This document shows, in pieces, positions 17,660-26,081 of a stretch of DNA of 64,000 nt; position 1 is the stretch's first letter; each line of letters starts with the position of its first letter. Both the position numbers and the translations under genes were made by a program. The notes under the pieces are model-generated. The model was not told the DNA's origin. It did not search any database and saw only the letters and a list, made by a program, of their open reading frames with translations. Location of the stretch: assembly GCF_030409315.1 (NCBI RefSeq), contig NZ_JAUFPS010000029.1, forward strand, positions 8,047 through 72,046, in the 5' to 3' direction. The stretch comes from Mucilaginibacter flavus. Its GTDB lineage: Bacteria; Bacteroidota; Bacteroidia; Sphingobacteriales; Sphingobacteriaceae.

Positions 17660-19528
17660 TTATTGCAAATCTATAAGTGAATTTGTCATTTGGCTTTCGA
17701 TGTGGATTTCATCTTTAAGATCTTTTAATTTTTGATTTAAGCTATCAAAAATAGCGGCCATTTCTTCATAGGCTTTGCCGAGTTTTAGTATAGTATCTTT
17801 TAGGTTCTCGAAATGATTGTTTACATTAAAATCAAAAGTAATTTCACCGTCTTCATTTGTCTCAGAAATTTTTTCAAAATCCTCAATGTTGTCGAGGATA
17901 AATTCATTAATAGAATTTAGTAAATCGTTATCCCGCTGTTTATAGTGTAGCCTGGATGGTAATAAATCGAAAAGGTTCCCAATTTTCAAGTATCTAAAAA
18001 TTGCGATGTATGGAGAAAAGCTTAATAAATATACGTCACCTCCTGCAAATTTAATGTTGTCATCGTTGTCGAATTCTATAGAGTCCGCCAATCCCGAAAA
18101 TGAATAATATTTTCTAAGTTGATTTACAGGGTCTTCGTCAAAAACTTTTCTTTTGAAATTTTCAAGGATAGGTAAAATGAAAAATTTAAGAAAACTTATC
18201 CTATCTACCTCGCTGCATAAATTCCAAAGATTTTCATAACCACCAATTGAGCTTCTAATTAATAGAAGAAATTTTTCTTTGTAAATTTTCTCTTTGTTTT
18301 CATCCGTTTGTTGTTTTACTAACATTGCGCAAAAATATTCTTGGATGGATTTATGAGGAAACTTGTATTCTATTCCGTCAATAACAATAATTGGAATGGC
18401 TAATGTTAGGTCATCGACAAGGTCATTTATATTGAAGTCATATTTTAGGGCCTTTTTTATTTCAGCTAACTTTGTATTTAGATAACTTGCGTCGAAGTTT
18501 AGTTCCCCGTCAAGTAGTGATTTAAAAGAAAACCACCTAAGTATTTGTTCAAAATCGTCATTTTGCAATTTTGTTTTTCGTTCATGCTGGTAGCCGCCCT
18601 GTTTTGTAAAACTGTCATGTTTAGTTGCTAACGTATCAAATACATTCCAATAAAATTTACTCTTTTTGGTCGGAAGTTCGGGATATGTATTAAATGTTAA
18701 TATAAACATTGATAGTAATAGCGGACTTCTTAGAAAGTCAGAATATTCCTTATCAAAAGATTGGTTGATAACATTTTTTATTTTTGTTGCGAGATCTTTA
18801 TCAACATTGTCTTTAAGAACTTTGTCGATAAACAAAAAAACCTCGTCATTCGACAGTTGTTGTACATAATAATTGCTGAACCTTGGAAGTGATTCAATTC
18901 CGCTTCCTGGCCGAGATGAAATTAAGAACAGATTTTTTGAATACCTGTCTATAAATTTATCAATGTCTTCCGTTATTTTGTTTTTTCGTTCTGAAAATAT
19001 CTCATCATAGCCATCTAATAAAATAAAAAATTGGCCGCTTTCTAATAGCCGTTCAAGTATTCTTTTGTCTGGAGATAGTTTATTATTAAAAATATGTTCA
19101 TAGATGTATTCAGTAAAGGACTTATCATAATGATTTAGGTTTCTTAATTCGATAAGAATGGGAATCCTAAATGTTTCATTAATTGTTGCCAAAAAGAAAT
19201 GTTTCATTAACATGGTTTTTCCGCAACCTGCCGTTCCAATAATCGTTACATACTGTGAATTGAAAAATAAATCGTCATATGAGACAGTTTCTTTTCCGGC
19301 ATGCCCTAGTTTGAGTGAGACGGGAAAAAATACATCATAAAAAGAAATAGTTTCGTCTCGGTATAAAAAGGTTTTGGTGTTGGCGAATTTTTTTTCGAGG
19401 CTGTCTATATAATCAGGTAAACCATTATCCCAAAAATATTCTATTTCGTTTTTTATATCAGAGCACAATGATAAGATTGGGTCCTTAAATGTACTCAATA
19501 AAGTTAACACGGATGGGCTTATCGGCAT
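17660..19528 (-). CDS. NACHT-domain NTPase, candidate defence protein
   Basis: 622-aa STAND-class NTPase. A short helical N-terminal region (about 90 aa) precedes the NACHT domain: Walker A IIGTAGCGKT (about 96-105), the NACHT-type Walker B FFILLDGYDE (about 167-176), and sensor LISSRPGSG. A winged-helix-like segment follows (FPHKSIQEYFCAML, the usual NACHT signature). The C-terminal 200 residues are helical and charged. No nuclease, TIR or protease domain is recognisable. Many compact bacterial NACHT proteins act in phage defence; that role here is inference. Base composition is clearly more AT-rich than the neighbours, suggesting transfer. ATG 19528 is chosen over the TTG at 19555 because a TATATTTG promoter element overlaps the TTG (19553-19560, minus strand). 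Confidence 0.85.
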   Translation of the reverse strand: MPISPSVLTLLSTFKDPILSLCSDIKNEIEYFWDNGLPDYIDSLEKKFANTKTFLYRDETISFYDVFFPVSLKLGHAGKETVSYDDLFFNSQYVTIIGTAGCGKTMLMKHFFLATINETFRIPILIELRNLNHYDKSFTEYIYEHIFNNKLSPDKRILERLLESGQFFILLDGYDEIFSERKNKITEDIDKFIDRYSKNLFLISSRPGSGIESLPRFSNYYVQQLSNDEVFLFIDKVLKDNVDKDLATKIKNVINQSFDKEYSDFLRSPLLLSMFILTFNTYPELPTKKSKFYWNVFDTLATKHDSFTKQGGYQHERKTKLQNDDFEQILRWFSFKSLLDGELNFDASYLNTKLAEIKKALKYDFNINDLVDDLTLAIPIIVIDGIEYKFPHKSIQEYFCAMLVKQQTDENKEKIYKEKFLLLIRSSIGGYENLWNLCSEVDRISFLKFFILPILENFKRKVFDEDPVNQLRKYYSFSGLADSIEFDNDDNIKFAGGDVYLLSFSPYIAIFRYLKIGNLFDLLPSRLHYKQRDNDLLNSINEFILDNIEDFEKISETNEDGEITFDFNVNNHFENLKDTILKLGKAYEEMAAIFDSLNQKLKDLKDEIHIESQMTNSLIDLQ

Positions 19529-19552
19529 GTAATTTTGATGACTGTTGTTATC

Positions 19553-19560
19553 CAAATATA
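19553..19560 (-). promoter_or_regulatory. -7 element for the NACHT gene
   Basis: TATATTTG on the minus strand, an exact TAnnTTTG match 24 nt before ATG 19528. No clear TTG lies at the usual distance upstream, so the promoter may be weak or need activation. Confidence 0.4.
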
Positions 19561-19797
19561 GCTTTATTTAAATATTTAATATATTAATAAAAAGAGTGCT
19601 GTTAACGGCTTTAGGTGCCCTTTTTTTCCTATTGATTCACAACATACGGCAATTGCAATTAGTAGAACGTTTGCATTAAATAGGGTAAAATACAAAAATG
19701 TTGCGTCTCGCATTTAAATCGGCTTTGCAATTGTTTGTTAACGGATGCGGTAATTACACATTGAATTGTCTATAATCGCGTATCAACAATCAATAGT

Positions 19798-19977
19798 ATG
19801 AATCTGCAAATTGTAAAAGATGCACTATACTATGCTTTAACTTTAATGAACGACGAGGTGGAAAGCGTGGAACTACCAGAGTTAAGGGACGAGTATTGCT
19901 GGGTGATTGAAAAGATTGAAGAGGCTTTGAAGGAAATGAATGATAGAGAGATAAACAGTACGATATGCTCCAAGTAA
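19798..19977 (+). CDS. Unknown 59-aa acidic protein in the helicase cassette
   Basis: 59-codon gene starting MNLQIVKDALYYALTLMND and continuing with VESVELPELRDEYCWVIEKIEEALKEM. The product is soluble, acidic and almost entirely helical, with no signal peptide. It overlaps the NUDIX start codon by 13 bases in a different frame, which points to translational coupling and makes it the first gene of the NUDIX-helicase cassette. No family recognised; size and charge would suit a small regulator, adaptor or inhibitor of the larger enzymes, but this is a guess. Confidence 0.6.
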   Translation: MNLQIVKDALYYALTLMNDEVESVELPELRDEYCWVIEKIEEALKEMNDREINSTICSK

Positions 19978-20348
19978 CCTGCGCCCTCATCATCAACAAT
20001 CAAAACCAAGTGCTCGCCGCCCAACGCAGCGAAACCATGAGCCTGCCTTTAAAATGGGAGTTCCCCGGCGGTAAAATTGAGCCCAACGAAACCGCAGAGG
20101 ATTGTCTGATCAGAGAAATCAAAGAGGAACTAAATATTGATGTTGAAATTATAAAGGCTCTACCGACGAACATCCATACTTACCCCAAGATTACCATAGA
20201 ACTGATTCCTTTTATTTGTAGGCATATGAATGGCGAAATAATATTGAAAGAACACGCCCAAATTAGGTGGCTGAATAAGGATGAATTGTTAGCTTTGGAT
20301 TGGGCAGATGCAGATGTGCCTATTTTACACCATTACTTAAGCCTTTAA
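19965..20348 (+). CDS. NUDIX hydrolase, MutT-like
   Basis: 127-aa NUDIX pyrophosphohydrolase. The Nudix box is complete (GKIEPNE at about 36-42, then REIKEELNI at 50-58), preceded by WEFPGG, the arrangement of MutT/8-oxo-dGTP and related (deoxy)nucleoside triphosphate hydrolases. The substrate cannot be fixed from sequence. It overlaps the 59-aa gene by 13 bases and is followed after a single base by the PLD/helicase gene, so the three are almost certainly co-translated. Such pairing suggests a nucleotide-clearing or signal-degrading role linked to the helicase. Confidence 0.88.
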   Translation: MLQVTCALIINNQNQVLAAQRSETMSLPLKWEFPGGKIEPNETAEDCLIREIKEELNIDVEIIKALPTNIHTYPKITIELIPFICRHMNGEIILKEHAQIRWLNKDELLALDWADADVPILHHYLSL

Positions 20349-20349
20349 A

Positions 20350-23300
20350 ATGCCGGTACTTGAATTAGGTCTGTACGAGCAATTGATTAATAAGCTTATT
20401 GCAAATAAGTTAGATCTGCTGAGTAGCGACTCTTTCTTTATCAAAAGCACCCAACTGGATAAAGAAGAAGCCTCGAGATATCTGAGTCTGTATTTGGCCG
20501 AAACTATCAAGTTTGCGTTGAACGAGATTAAAGATGATAACAAAACGCTTAAGCAAATCGAGTTATCCAATAAAATCATTCAGCTTTTAATTAGCGAACT
20601 CCCGGCCGTTAGCCTTACTGACAATTTAATTGATAACGAAGGCAAGATTTTGGATGCGGTATTTTCTAAATTGGATTCGCCTTTTGCTGATTTTACCAAC
20701 AGGGTTAAAGAAATTACCCCTTACACCCGCTTAAGCCAATGTGAATTATTTACCGGGAATAACCGGGGGCTATCTTTAGAGAGTGAGATCAAAAAAGAAA
20801 TTTTATCGTCGGATGAAATTTGCTGGTTGGTGTCGTTTATTAAATATTCGGGCATCCGCATCTTTAAAGAAGAGTTGGAGGAGTTTACCAATAGCGGAAA
20901 AAAACTAAAGATCATCACCACCTCATACATGGGTGCTACCGATGTAAAGGCGATAGAATTTCTGTCGAGTTTAAAAAACACCGAGATAAAAGTTTCCTAT
21001 AACTCGGAGCATGAAAGATTGCATGCTAAAGCTTATTTGTTTATCAGGAATACAGGCTTTACTACAGGGTACATCGGTTCGTCGAATATTTCAAGATCAG
21101 CCTTAACCAATGGTTTGGAGTGGAATTTAAAAGTAACCTCCAAAGAGATTAACCACATTATTGACAAGTTTAAAAAGACTTTTGAAACCTATTGGGTTGA
21201 TAAGGATTTTGAACATTATGAGTTTGGCAAAAGTAAGCAAAAACTAAGCGAGGCCTTAAAGCAACAAAAATCATACGATAAGCAAAGCATTACCAGCTTT
21301 TTCGATTTAAAGCCTTTTCCGTATCAGGAAGAAATTTTAGAGAAACTACAATCGGAAAGAAAAGTACATGAGCGGTTCAAAAATCTTGTAGTGGCGGCAA
21401 CAGGAACCGGCAAAACCGTAATCTCGTCATTTGACTACCGCGATTTCAAAAACAATAATCCCAGGGCCCGCCTATTGTTTGTTGCGCATCGCAAAGAGAT
21501 TTTGGAGCAGGCTCAACAAACGTTTCAGCATGTGTTAAAAAACGCCAACTTTGGAGAATTATGGGTTGACGGACAAGAGCCAGATAATTATGAATATGTA
21601 TTTGCCTCCGTTCAAACGCTGGCCAATCAAATCAGCAAATTGGCATTATCGCCCGATTTTTATGATTTCATTATCATTGATGAGGTGCACCACATCGCTG
21701 CATCAAGTTACAGACCAATTTTAGCACGATTTGCACCGCAGGTTTTATTGGGTTTAACGGCAACACCTGAGCGTGGCGACGGCGAAGATATTTTGAAAGA
21801 TTTTTGCGGGGTAATAGCTGCAGAAATTAGATTGCCTGAAGCTTTGAATAGAAAGTTACTTTCGCCATTTCAATATTTTGCATTATCGGATAGTGTTGAT
21901 TTATCCAAACTATCATGGAAAAACGGCAGGTACGAAATAAACGAATTGACTAAGCTTTACACCGAAGGCGACAGGCGTGTAAATGACATTTTAACCAATT
22001 GCGATAAATACCTTACCGATGTGCATGATGTGCGGGCATTGGGTTTTTGTGTAAGTATGGAGCATGCCCGGTACATGGCCGAAAAATTTGTTTTGGCAGG
22101 TTTAAAAGCCGATTATTTAACCAGCGACAATTCTCACAACCGGGCTGAATTAAGGGAGCGTCTTAGAAATAAGGAAATCAATTACCTGTTTGTAAGAGAC
22201 ATTTTTAACGAAGGCGTTGACATTCCCGAAATAGATACCGTGTTGTTTTTACGACCAACCGAAAGCTTAACAATACTTTTGCAACAACTGGGTAGGGGAC
22301 TGCGCCTTGCCGAAAATAAGGACTGCCTAACCGTGTTAGATTTTGTAGGCAACGCCCGACCCGAATACGACTTTGAGCATAAGTTTAGGGCCTTGGTGGG
22401 TAAAACGCAAACATCTATTATCAAAGAGATTGAAGATGAGTTTCCGCATCTGCCGCTGGGATGCTCTATTGTTTTAGAAAAGAAAGCGAAAGAAGTAATC
22501 CTGAAAAATATTAGGGATGCAATTGGATTTAACAGGAGGCAACTCATTGTTAAAATTCAAAACTTTAAACATCAAACCACACTACCACTAACCCTGCACA
22601 ACTTTATCGATTTTCAACACATAGAACCGCAACTGATTTATAAAAAAGATAGTTGGAGAAGGCTTTGCGCAGAGGCGGGCGCTATTGATGATTTTGCCGA
22701 ACCTAATGAGCAGGAAATAGCCGGTTGTATCAAACGCTTGTTGCGCTGTAACTCTATCTGTTATTTGAAGTTTTTAAAAGGCCTGATTGAAAGCGGGTTT
22801 GAGAGCAATAGCTTCCACCAGGAACAAGAGTTAATGTTGTTGATGTTCCATTATGATTTATGGCAAAAGGCTGGTCCGCAATTGGGTTTTAGTAGCCTAA
22901 AAGACAGTGTTGCGCAATTCGCCAAAAATCCGGTAATGGTTTCTGAATTATTGGAAGTGGTCAATTACCTGATTTCAAAAGTCGATTTTATTGAAAAGAC
23001 AATCGACCTTGATTTCCCGATGCCGTTAAAAGTTCATAGCAGGTACAATCGAAGCGAGATTTTAGTAGCAACAGGCTTGCATCAATTTGATAAAGCATCA
23101 TCTAACAGAGAAGGCGTTGCAGCTAACAAAGTCCTGAACATGGAATCGCTTTTTGTAACACTTAAAAAATCTGAAAAAGAATATTCGCCATCAACGTTAT
23201 ATGATGATTATGCCATTAGTGAATCCTTGTTTCATTGGCAGTCGCAAAATGCCACCACTCCCGAATCGACCAAAGGGTTATCATACATTAATCACAACAA

Positions 23301-23496
23301 ACAAGATAAAAAGATACTACTATTTGTACGTGAGCAAAACGACGATGAGTTTGGCTTTACCATGCCTTACGTATTTTTAGGTGAGGCTAATTATATCAAA
23401 TCCACGGGGTCAAAACCAATGAATATTGAATGGCGTTTGCACGAACCAATGCCGGCCTATATTTGGAAGGAGAGCGGGAAATTGGCAGTAGGCTAA
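20350..23496 (+). CDS. PLD-nuclease/SF2 helicase/DUF3427 fusion protein
   Basis: 1048-aa multidomain enzyme. Residues 1-130 are helical and unassigned. About 130-300 form a phospholipase-D-like nuclease domain with HxK in RLHAKAYLF and GSSNIS. About 315-720 form a DEAD/DEAH-type superfamily 2 helicase: Walker A VAATGTGKT, motif II IIDEVHH, motif III LTATPERGDGED, motif VI QQLGRGLRLAE. The C-terminal 300 residues match DUF3427, ending FLGEANYIKS...MNIEWRLHEP. This is a plausible ATP-driven DNA translocase with nuclease activity, similar in layout to restriction-type helicases. One base separates it from the NUDIX gene. All key motifs look intact. A defence role is inference. Confidence 0.9.
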   Translation: MPVLELGLYEQLINKLIANKLDLLSSDSFFIKSTQLDKEEASRYLSLYLAETIKFALNEIKDDNKTLKQIELSNKIIQLLISELPAVSLTDNLIDNEGKILDAVFSKLDSPFADFTNRVKEITPYTRLSQCELFTGNNRGLSLESEIKKEILSSDEICWLVSFIKYSGIRIFKEELEEFTNSGKKLKIITTSYMGATDVKAIEFLSSLKNTEIKVSYNSEHERLHAKAYLFIRNTGFTTGYIGSSNISRSALTNGLEWNLKVTSKEINHIIDKFKKTFETYWVDKDFEHYEFGKSKQKLSEALKQQKSYDKQSITSFFDLKPFPYQEEILEKLQSERKVHERFKNLVVAATGTGKTVISSFDYRDFKNNNPRARLLFVAHRKEILEQAQQTFQHVLKNANFGELWVDGQEPDNYEYVFASVQTLANQISKLALSPDFYDFIIIDEVHHIAASSYRPILARFAPQVLLGLTATPERGDGEDILKDFCGVIAAEIRLPEALNRKLLSPFQYFALSDSVDLSKLSWKNGRYEINELTKLYTEGDRRVNDILTNCDKYLTDVHDVRALGFCVSMEHARYMAEKFVLAGLKADYLTSDNSHNRAELRERLRNKEINYLFVRDIFNEGVDIPEIDTVLFLRPTESLTILLQQLGRGLRLAENKDCLTVLDFVGNARPEYDFEHKFRALVGKTQTSIIKEIEDEFPHLPLGCSIVLEKKAKEVILKNIRDAIGFNRRQLIVKIQNFKHQTTLPLTLHNFIDFQHIEPQLIYKKDSWRRLCAEAGAIDDFAEPNEQEIAGCIKRLLRCNSICYLKFLKGLIESGFESNSFHQEQELMLLMFHYDLWQKAGPQLGFSSLKDSVAQFAKNPVMVSELLEVVNYLISKVDFIEKTIDLDFPMPLKVHSRYNRSEILVATGLHQFDKASSNREGVAANKVLNMESLFVTLKKSEKEYSPSTLYDDYAISESLFHWQSQNATTPESTKGLSYINHNKQDKKILLFVREQNDDEFGFTMPYVFLGEANYIKSTGSKPMNIEWRLHEPMPAYIWKESGKLAVG

Positions 23497-23548
23497 ATGT
23501 TCACTTATCTCCGATTGCCCATCCCAAACCATCACCCTAAATTGCCGC

Positions 23549-23854
23549 ATGGCAAACATTAAGTTCAACTACCAGTACCGTGATGGCGGCAATTATAAAA
23601 AATGTGGTTCGATGGTATTGGCAAACCCAACCGGTTTGGGTCTTGCCGAGCTAAGCTCGTTAATCCGATCCAAACTAATAGACCAAACCTGGTTTTACGC
23701 CGCTGATGCCGGTATCCCTGATTTAATCCCCAACACCTTCAACCCCGAAACCGACTCCACCTGGCACGAGTTTGAAAGTATTGAATTTACTGCCGCCCCG
23801 GTGAGTATGAAAATAGATGTGTTGGGTTTTGTGGAACTGTTGGGAATTATATGA
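23549..23854 (+). CDS. Unknown 101-aa protein
   Basis: Small soluble protein with a conserved look: IKFNYQYRDGGNYKKCG at the N-terminus, a central LAELSSLIRSKLIDQTWFYA, and an acidic TDSTWHEFESIEFTA near the end. I have the impression that similar short proteins exist in Bacteroidota but cannot name a domain. It is on the same strand 52 nt after the helicase gene and 59 nt before dinD, so it may belong to the same cassette or be a passenger. Confidence 0.6.
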   Translation: MANIKFNYQYRDGGNYKKCGSMVLANPTGLGLAELSSLIRSKLIDQTWFYAADAGIPDLIPNTFNPETDSTWHEFESIEFTAAPVSMKIDVLGFVELLGII

Positions 23855-23913
23855 ATTGTCCACAGGAATGCCACGATAGTTGGTAATTACCTATATTGCT
23901 TTTTTAATAAACG

Positions 23914-24756
23914 ATGAAGAAGGAAATAATATTAGAACTATTTGAAAAGTTTGAAGGGGCGTGTTATAGTTATAAAGATGTAGAATATTGGAGCGCTCGG
24001 GATTTGCAACACATATTAGGTTATTTGAGGTGGGAAAACTTTTTTAACGTTGTCAATAAAGCTAAAAAATCTTGTGAAGCCGCCGGTTCAAATATCGAAG
24101 ATCATTTTCGTGATGCTACGAAAATGATAACCATTGCAAAAGGCGGCCAACGAGAAGTAGATGACATTGCTTTAACCCGCTACGCCAGTTACCTCATCGC
24201 TCAAAATGGCGATCCCGCAAAACAAGCGATCGCTTTTGCTCAAACTTACTTTGCTGTGCAAACCCGCAAACAGGAAATTATTGAACAACGGTTAATAGAC
24301 GTTGAACGTGTTACAGCCCGCGAAAAATTAACAAAGTCTGAAAAGAAATTATCGGGAATATTATATGAGCGTGGCGTTGACAGTGCCGGGTTTGCTGTTA
24401 TCCGATCAAAAGGCGATCAGGCCTTATTTGGAGGATTCAGCACAAACGACATGAAAAAGAAGTTGGGCGTGCCCACAACCAAACCTTTAGCTGATTTTCT
24501 TCCAACATTAACGATTAAGGCCAAAGATTTTGCCAACGAACTTACCAGTCATAACGTTATTGAAAAGGATTTGAATAACAATGCGCAAATATCAAAGGAG
24601 CATGTTGATAACAATAAAGCAGTGAGGGATATTTTACTGCAAAGAGGCGTAAAGCCAGAATCGCTACCTGCCGCCGAAGATGTTAAAAAGTTAGAGCGCA
24701 GGTTAGAAAGCGATGAAAAGAAGGTTTCTAAAACAAGTGGGAAACCAAAGAAGTAG
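23914..24756 (+). CDS. dinD: DinD-like DNA damage-inducible protein
   Basis: 280-aa protein matching DinD. The N-terminal 100 residues carry a BRO-N-like fold (DVEYWSARDLQHILGY, then DIALTRYASYLIAQNGDP). A central helical stretch (ARKLT-type, EKKLSGILYERGVD) and a charged C-terminus follow. E. coli DinD is SOS-induced and inhibits RecA strand exchange. No LexA box is recognisable upstream here. Its presence next to a nuclease-helicase suggests modulation of DNA repair during DNA processing, by inference. Confidence 0.82.
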   Translation: MKKEIILELFEKFEGACYSYKDVEYWSARDLQHILGYLRWENFFNVVNKAKKSCEAAGSNIEDHFRDATKMITIAKGGQREVDDIALTRYASYLIAQNGDPAKQAIAFAQTYFAVQTRKQEIIEQRLIDVERVTAREKLTKSEKKLSGILYERGVDSAGFAVIRSKGDQALFGGFSTNDMKKKLGVPTTKPLADFLPTLTIKAKDFANELTSHNVIEKDLNNNAQISKEHVDNNKAVRDILLQRGVKPESLPAAEDVKKLERRLESDEKKVSKTSGKPKK

Positions 24757-25131
24757 GGGCAATAGGGTCTTTTATTCCTCGTCTTGTTTCGCCAAACTGT
24801 TGCGGTTTTGTTGCGGTTTTCAAAATATGGCAATTGTTAATCTGTTGATTACTAATGTAATATTGTTTTTTGTTGTTTTCTCCTGTTGCGAACGCAACAC
24901 TTTATAAAAGATTTTAAGAAGCGGCGCGATCGGTGCTAAAGATTGGTTTAACGGATGTCTTGGTGTTCCGTCTACTTGTCGCTTGTAAAAACCCCTCCCT
25001 GCCGTTGCGCTCATTTCCGGCGCGGCCCTCCCGAGGGAGGAAATGGGAAAACACCCCCTCCAAACAAATTGGTCGACACATTTTGGGCTTCGGTGCGTTA
25101 TTTGCTTACTTTAGCTTTAAGTACCGTGCTT
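24757..25131. other. Gene-free stretch before the amidase
   Basis: About 375 bases. It contains tandem TTGCGGTTTTG-type direct repeats near 24800, and a GC-rich palindromic motif CCTCCCGAGGGAGG at 25027-25040 preceded by a related CCCTCCC motif, which looks like a degraded dispersed palindrome. No gene or RNA recognised. Confidence 0.5.
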
Positions 25132-25962
25132 ATGAAAAATATCATCTACATTATATTACTGTTTGCTGTTGCTGCTGGTTTGGGGGCGTGTTCGCCAAAG
25201 GTGCTGCCTTATGCGGCTACCAACAAAGTGTACAGCCATCAAACAGATTCGGTATTGGAGGTGCTTGGTCGCGAGCAGCCTGCGGTGCTGGTTGATAGCC
25301 TGGGTGCGCCCATACCAAGCGAGTTTATAGGTACGGTTAACTTTAATGCCCGCAAGCCCAACTATGTAATTATTCACTACACCGCGCAGGATTCGCTGGC
25401 GCAAACCATTAAAACTTTTACCCTGGTTAAGCCACAGGTGAGCGCCCATTATGTAGTGGGCAAGGATGGCAAAGTGGTGCACATGCTTAACGATTACCTG
25501 CGCGCCTGGCAGGCCGGTATTAGCAAATGGGGCAGCATTACGGATATGAACAGCTGTTCGATAGGTATTGAAATAGATAACAACGGCCACGAGCCTTTTA
25601 CCGATGTGCAGATTAAGAGTGTACTGGCCCTGCTAACCCAGCTTAAAAAGGCTTATAACATCCCTACGGCCAACTTTATAGGTCACCAGGATATTGCCCC
25701 CGCCCGCAAGCCCGATCCCGGCCCGCTGTTCCCCTGGAAACTGCTTGCCGCCAAAGGCTTCGGCTACTGGCCCGACGAACTGCTGGAGCTTCCGCCCGAT
25801 AACTTCGACTATGCCACCGCCCTGCGCCTGATAGGCTACGATACCAGCAACCTGCCCGCCGCCATAACCGCCTTTAAACGCCACTTTGTACAAATTGAAG
25901 ATAGCCCCGTAATGGGTCAGCTGGATTTGAATGTGCTGTATAATGTGTATAGGAAGTATTAG
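25132..25962 (+). CDS. N-acetylmuramoyl-L-alanine amidase (lipoprotein)
   Basis: 276-aa amidase_2-fold enzyme that cleaves the amide between MurNAc and the stem peptide. The signal sequence MKNIIYIILLFAVAAGLGAC ends in a lipobox Cys, so it is a lipoprotein. Zinc ligands are in VIIHYTAQ (His) and GHQDIAPARKPDPGPLFPW (His and Asp), with the SIGIEIDNNG strand between them. ATG 25132 is used because the longer in-frame extension has no function and would bury the signal peptide. Family members recycle cell-wall fragments or remodel peptidoglycan. It is convergent with glnS. Confidence 0.9.
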   Translation: MKNIIYIILLFAVAAGLGACSPKVLPYAATNKVYSHQTDSVLEVLGREQPAVLVDSLGAPIPSEFIGTVNFNARKPNYVIIHYTAQDSLAQTIKTFTLVKPQVSAHYVVGKDGKVVHMLNDYLRAWQAGISKWGSITDMNSCSIGIEIDNNGHEPFTDVQIKSVLALLTQLKKAYNIPTANFIGHQDIAPARKPDPGPLFPWKLLAAKGFGYWPDELLELPPDNFDYATALRLIGYDTSNLPAAITAFKRHFVQIEDSPVMGQLDLNVLYNVYRKY

Positions 25963-26009
25963 GTTAAAGGGTAAAGGCGAAAGGTAAAAGGAGCTGCGTT
26001 TTGGGTAAA

Positions 26010-26043
26010 GAAAAGGCGAAAAGTATAACTACCTTTCGCCTTT
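26010..26043. terminator. Hairpin between convergent amidase and glnS
   Basis: AAAAGGCGAAA pairs with TTTCGCCTTTT around a 12-nt loop, with A and T runs on either side, so it could serve both genes. Further short TTTCGCCTTT-like units follow to about 26085. Confidence 0.55.
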
Positions 26044-26081
26044 TGCCTTTCAGCTTTCGCCTTTAACCTTTCAGCTTTCAC

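Noticed and set aside
24955..25131. 59-codon extension before the amidase
   Set aside because: Cys/Pro-rich, no homology visible, and would hide the lipoprotein signal peptide that begins at 25132.
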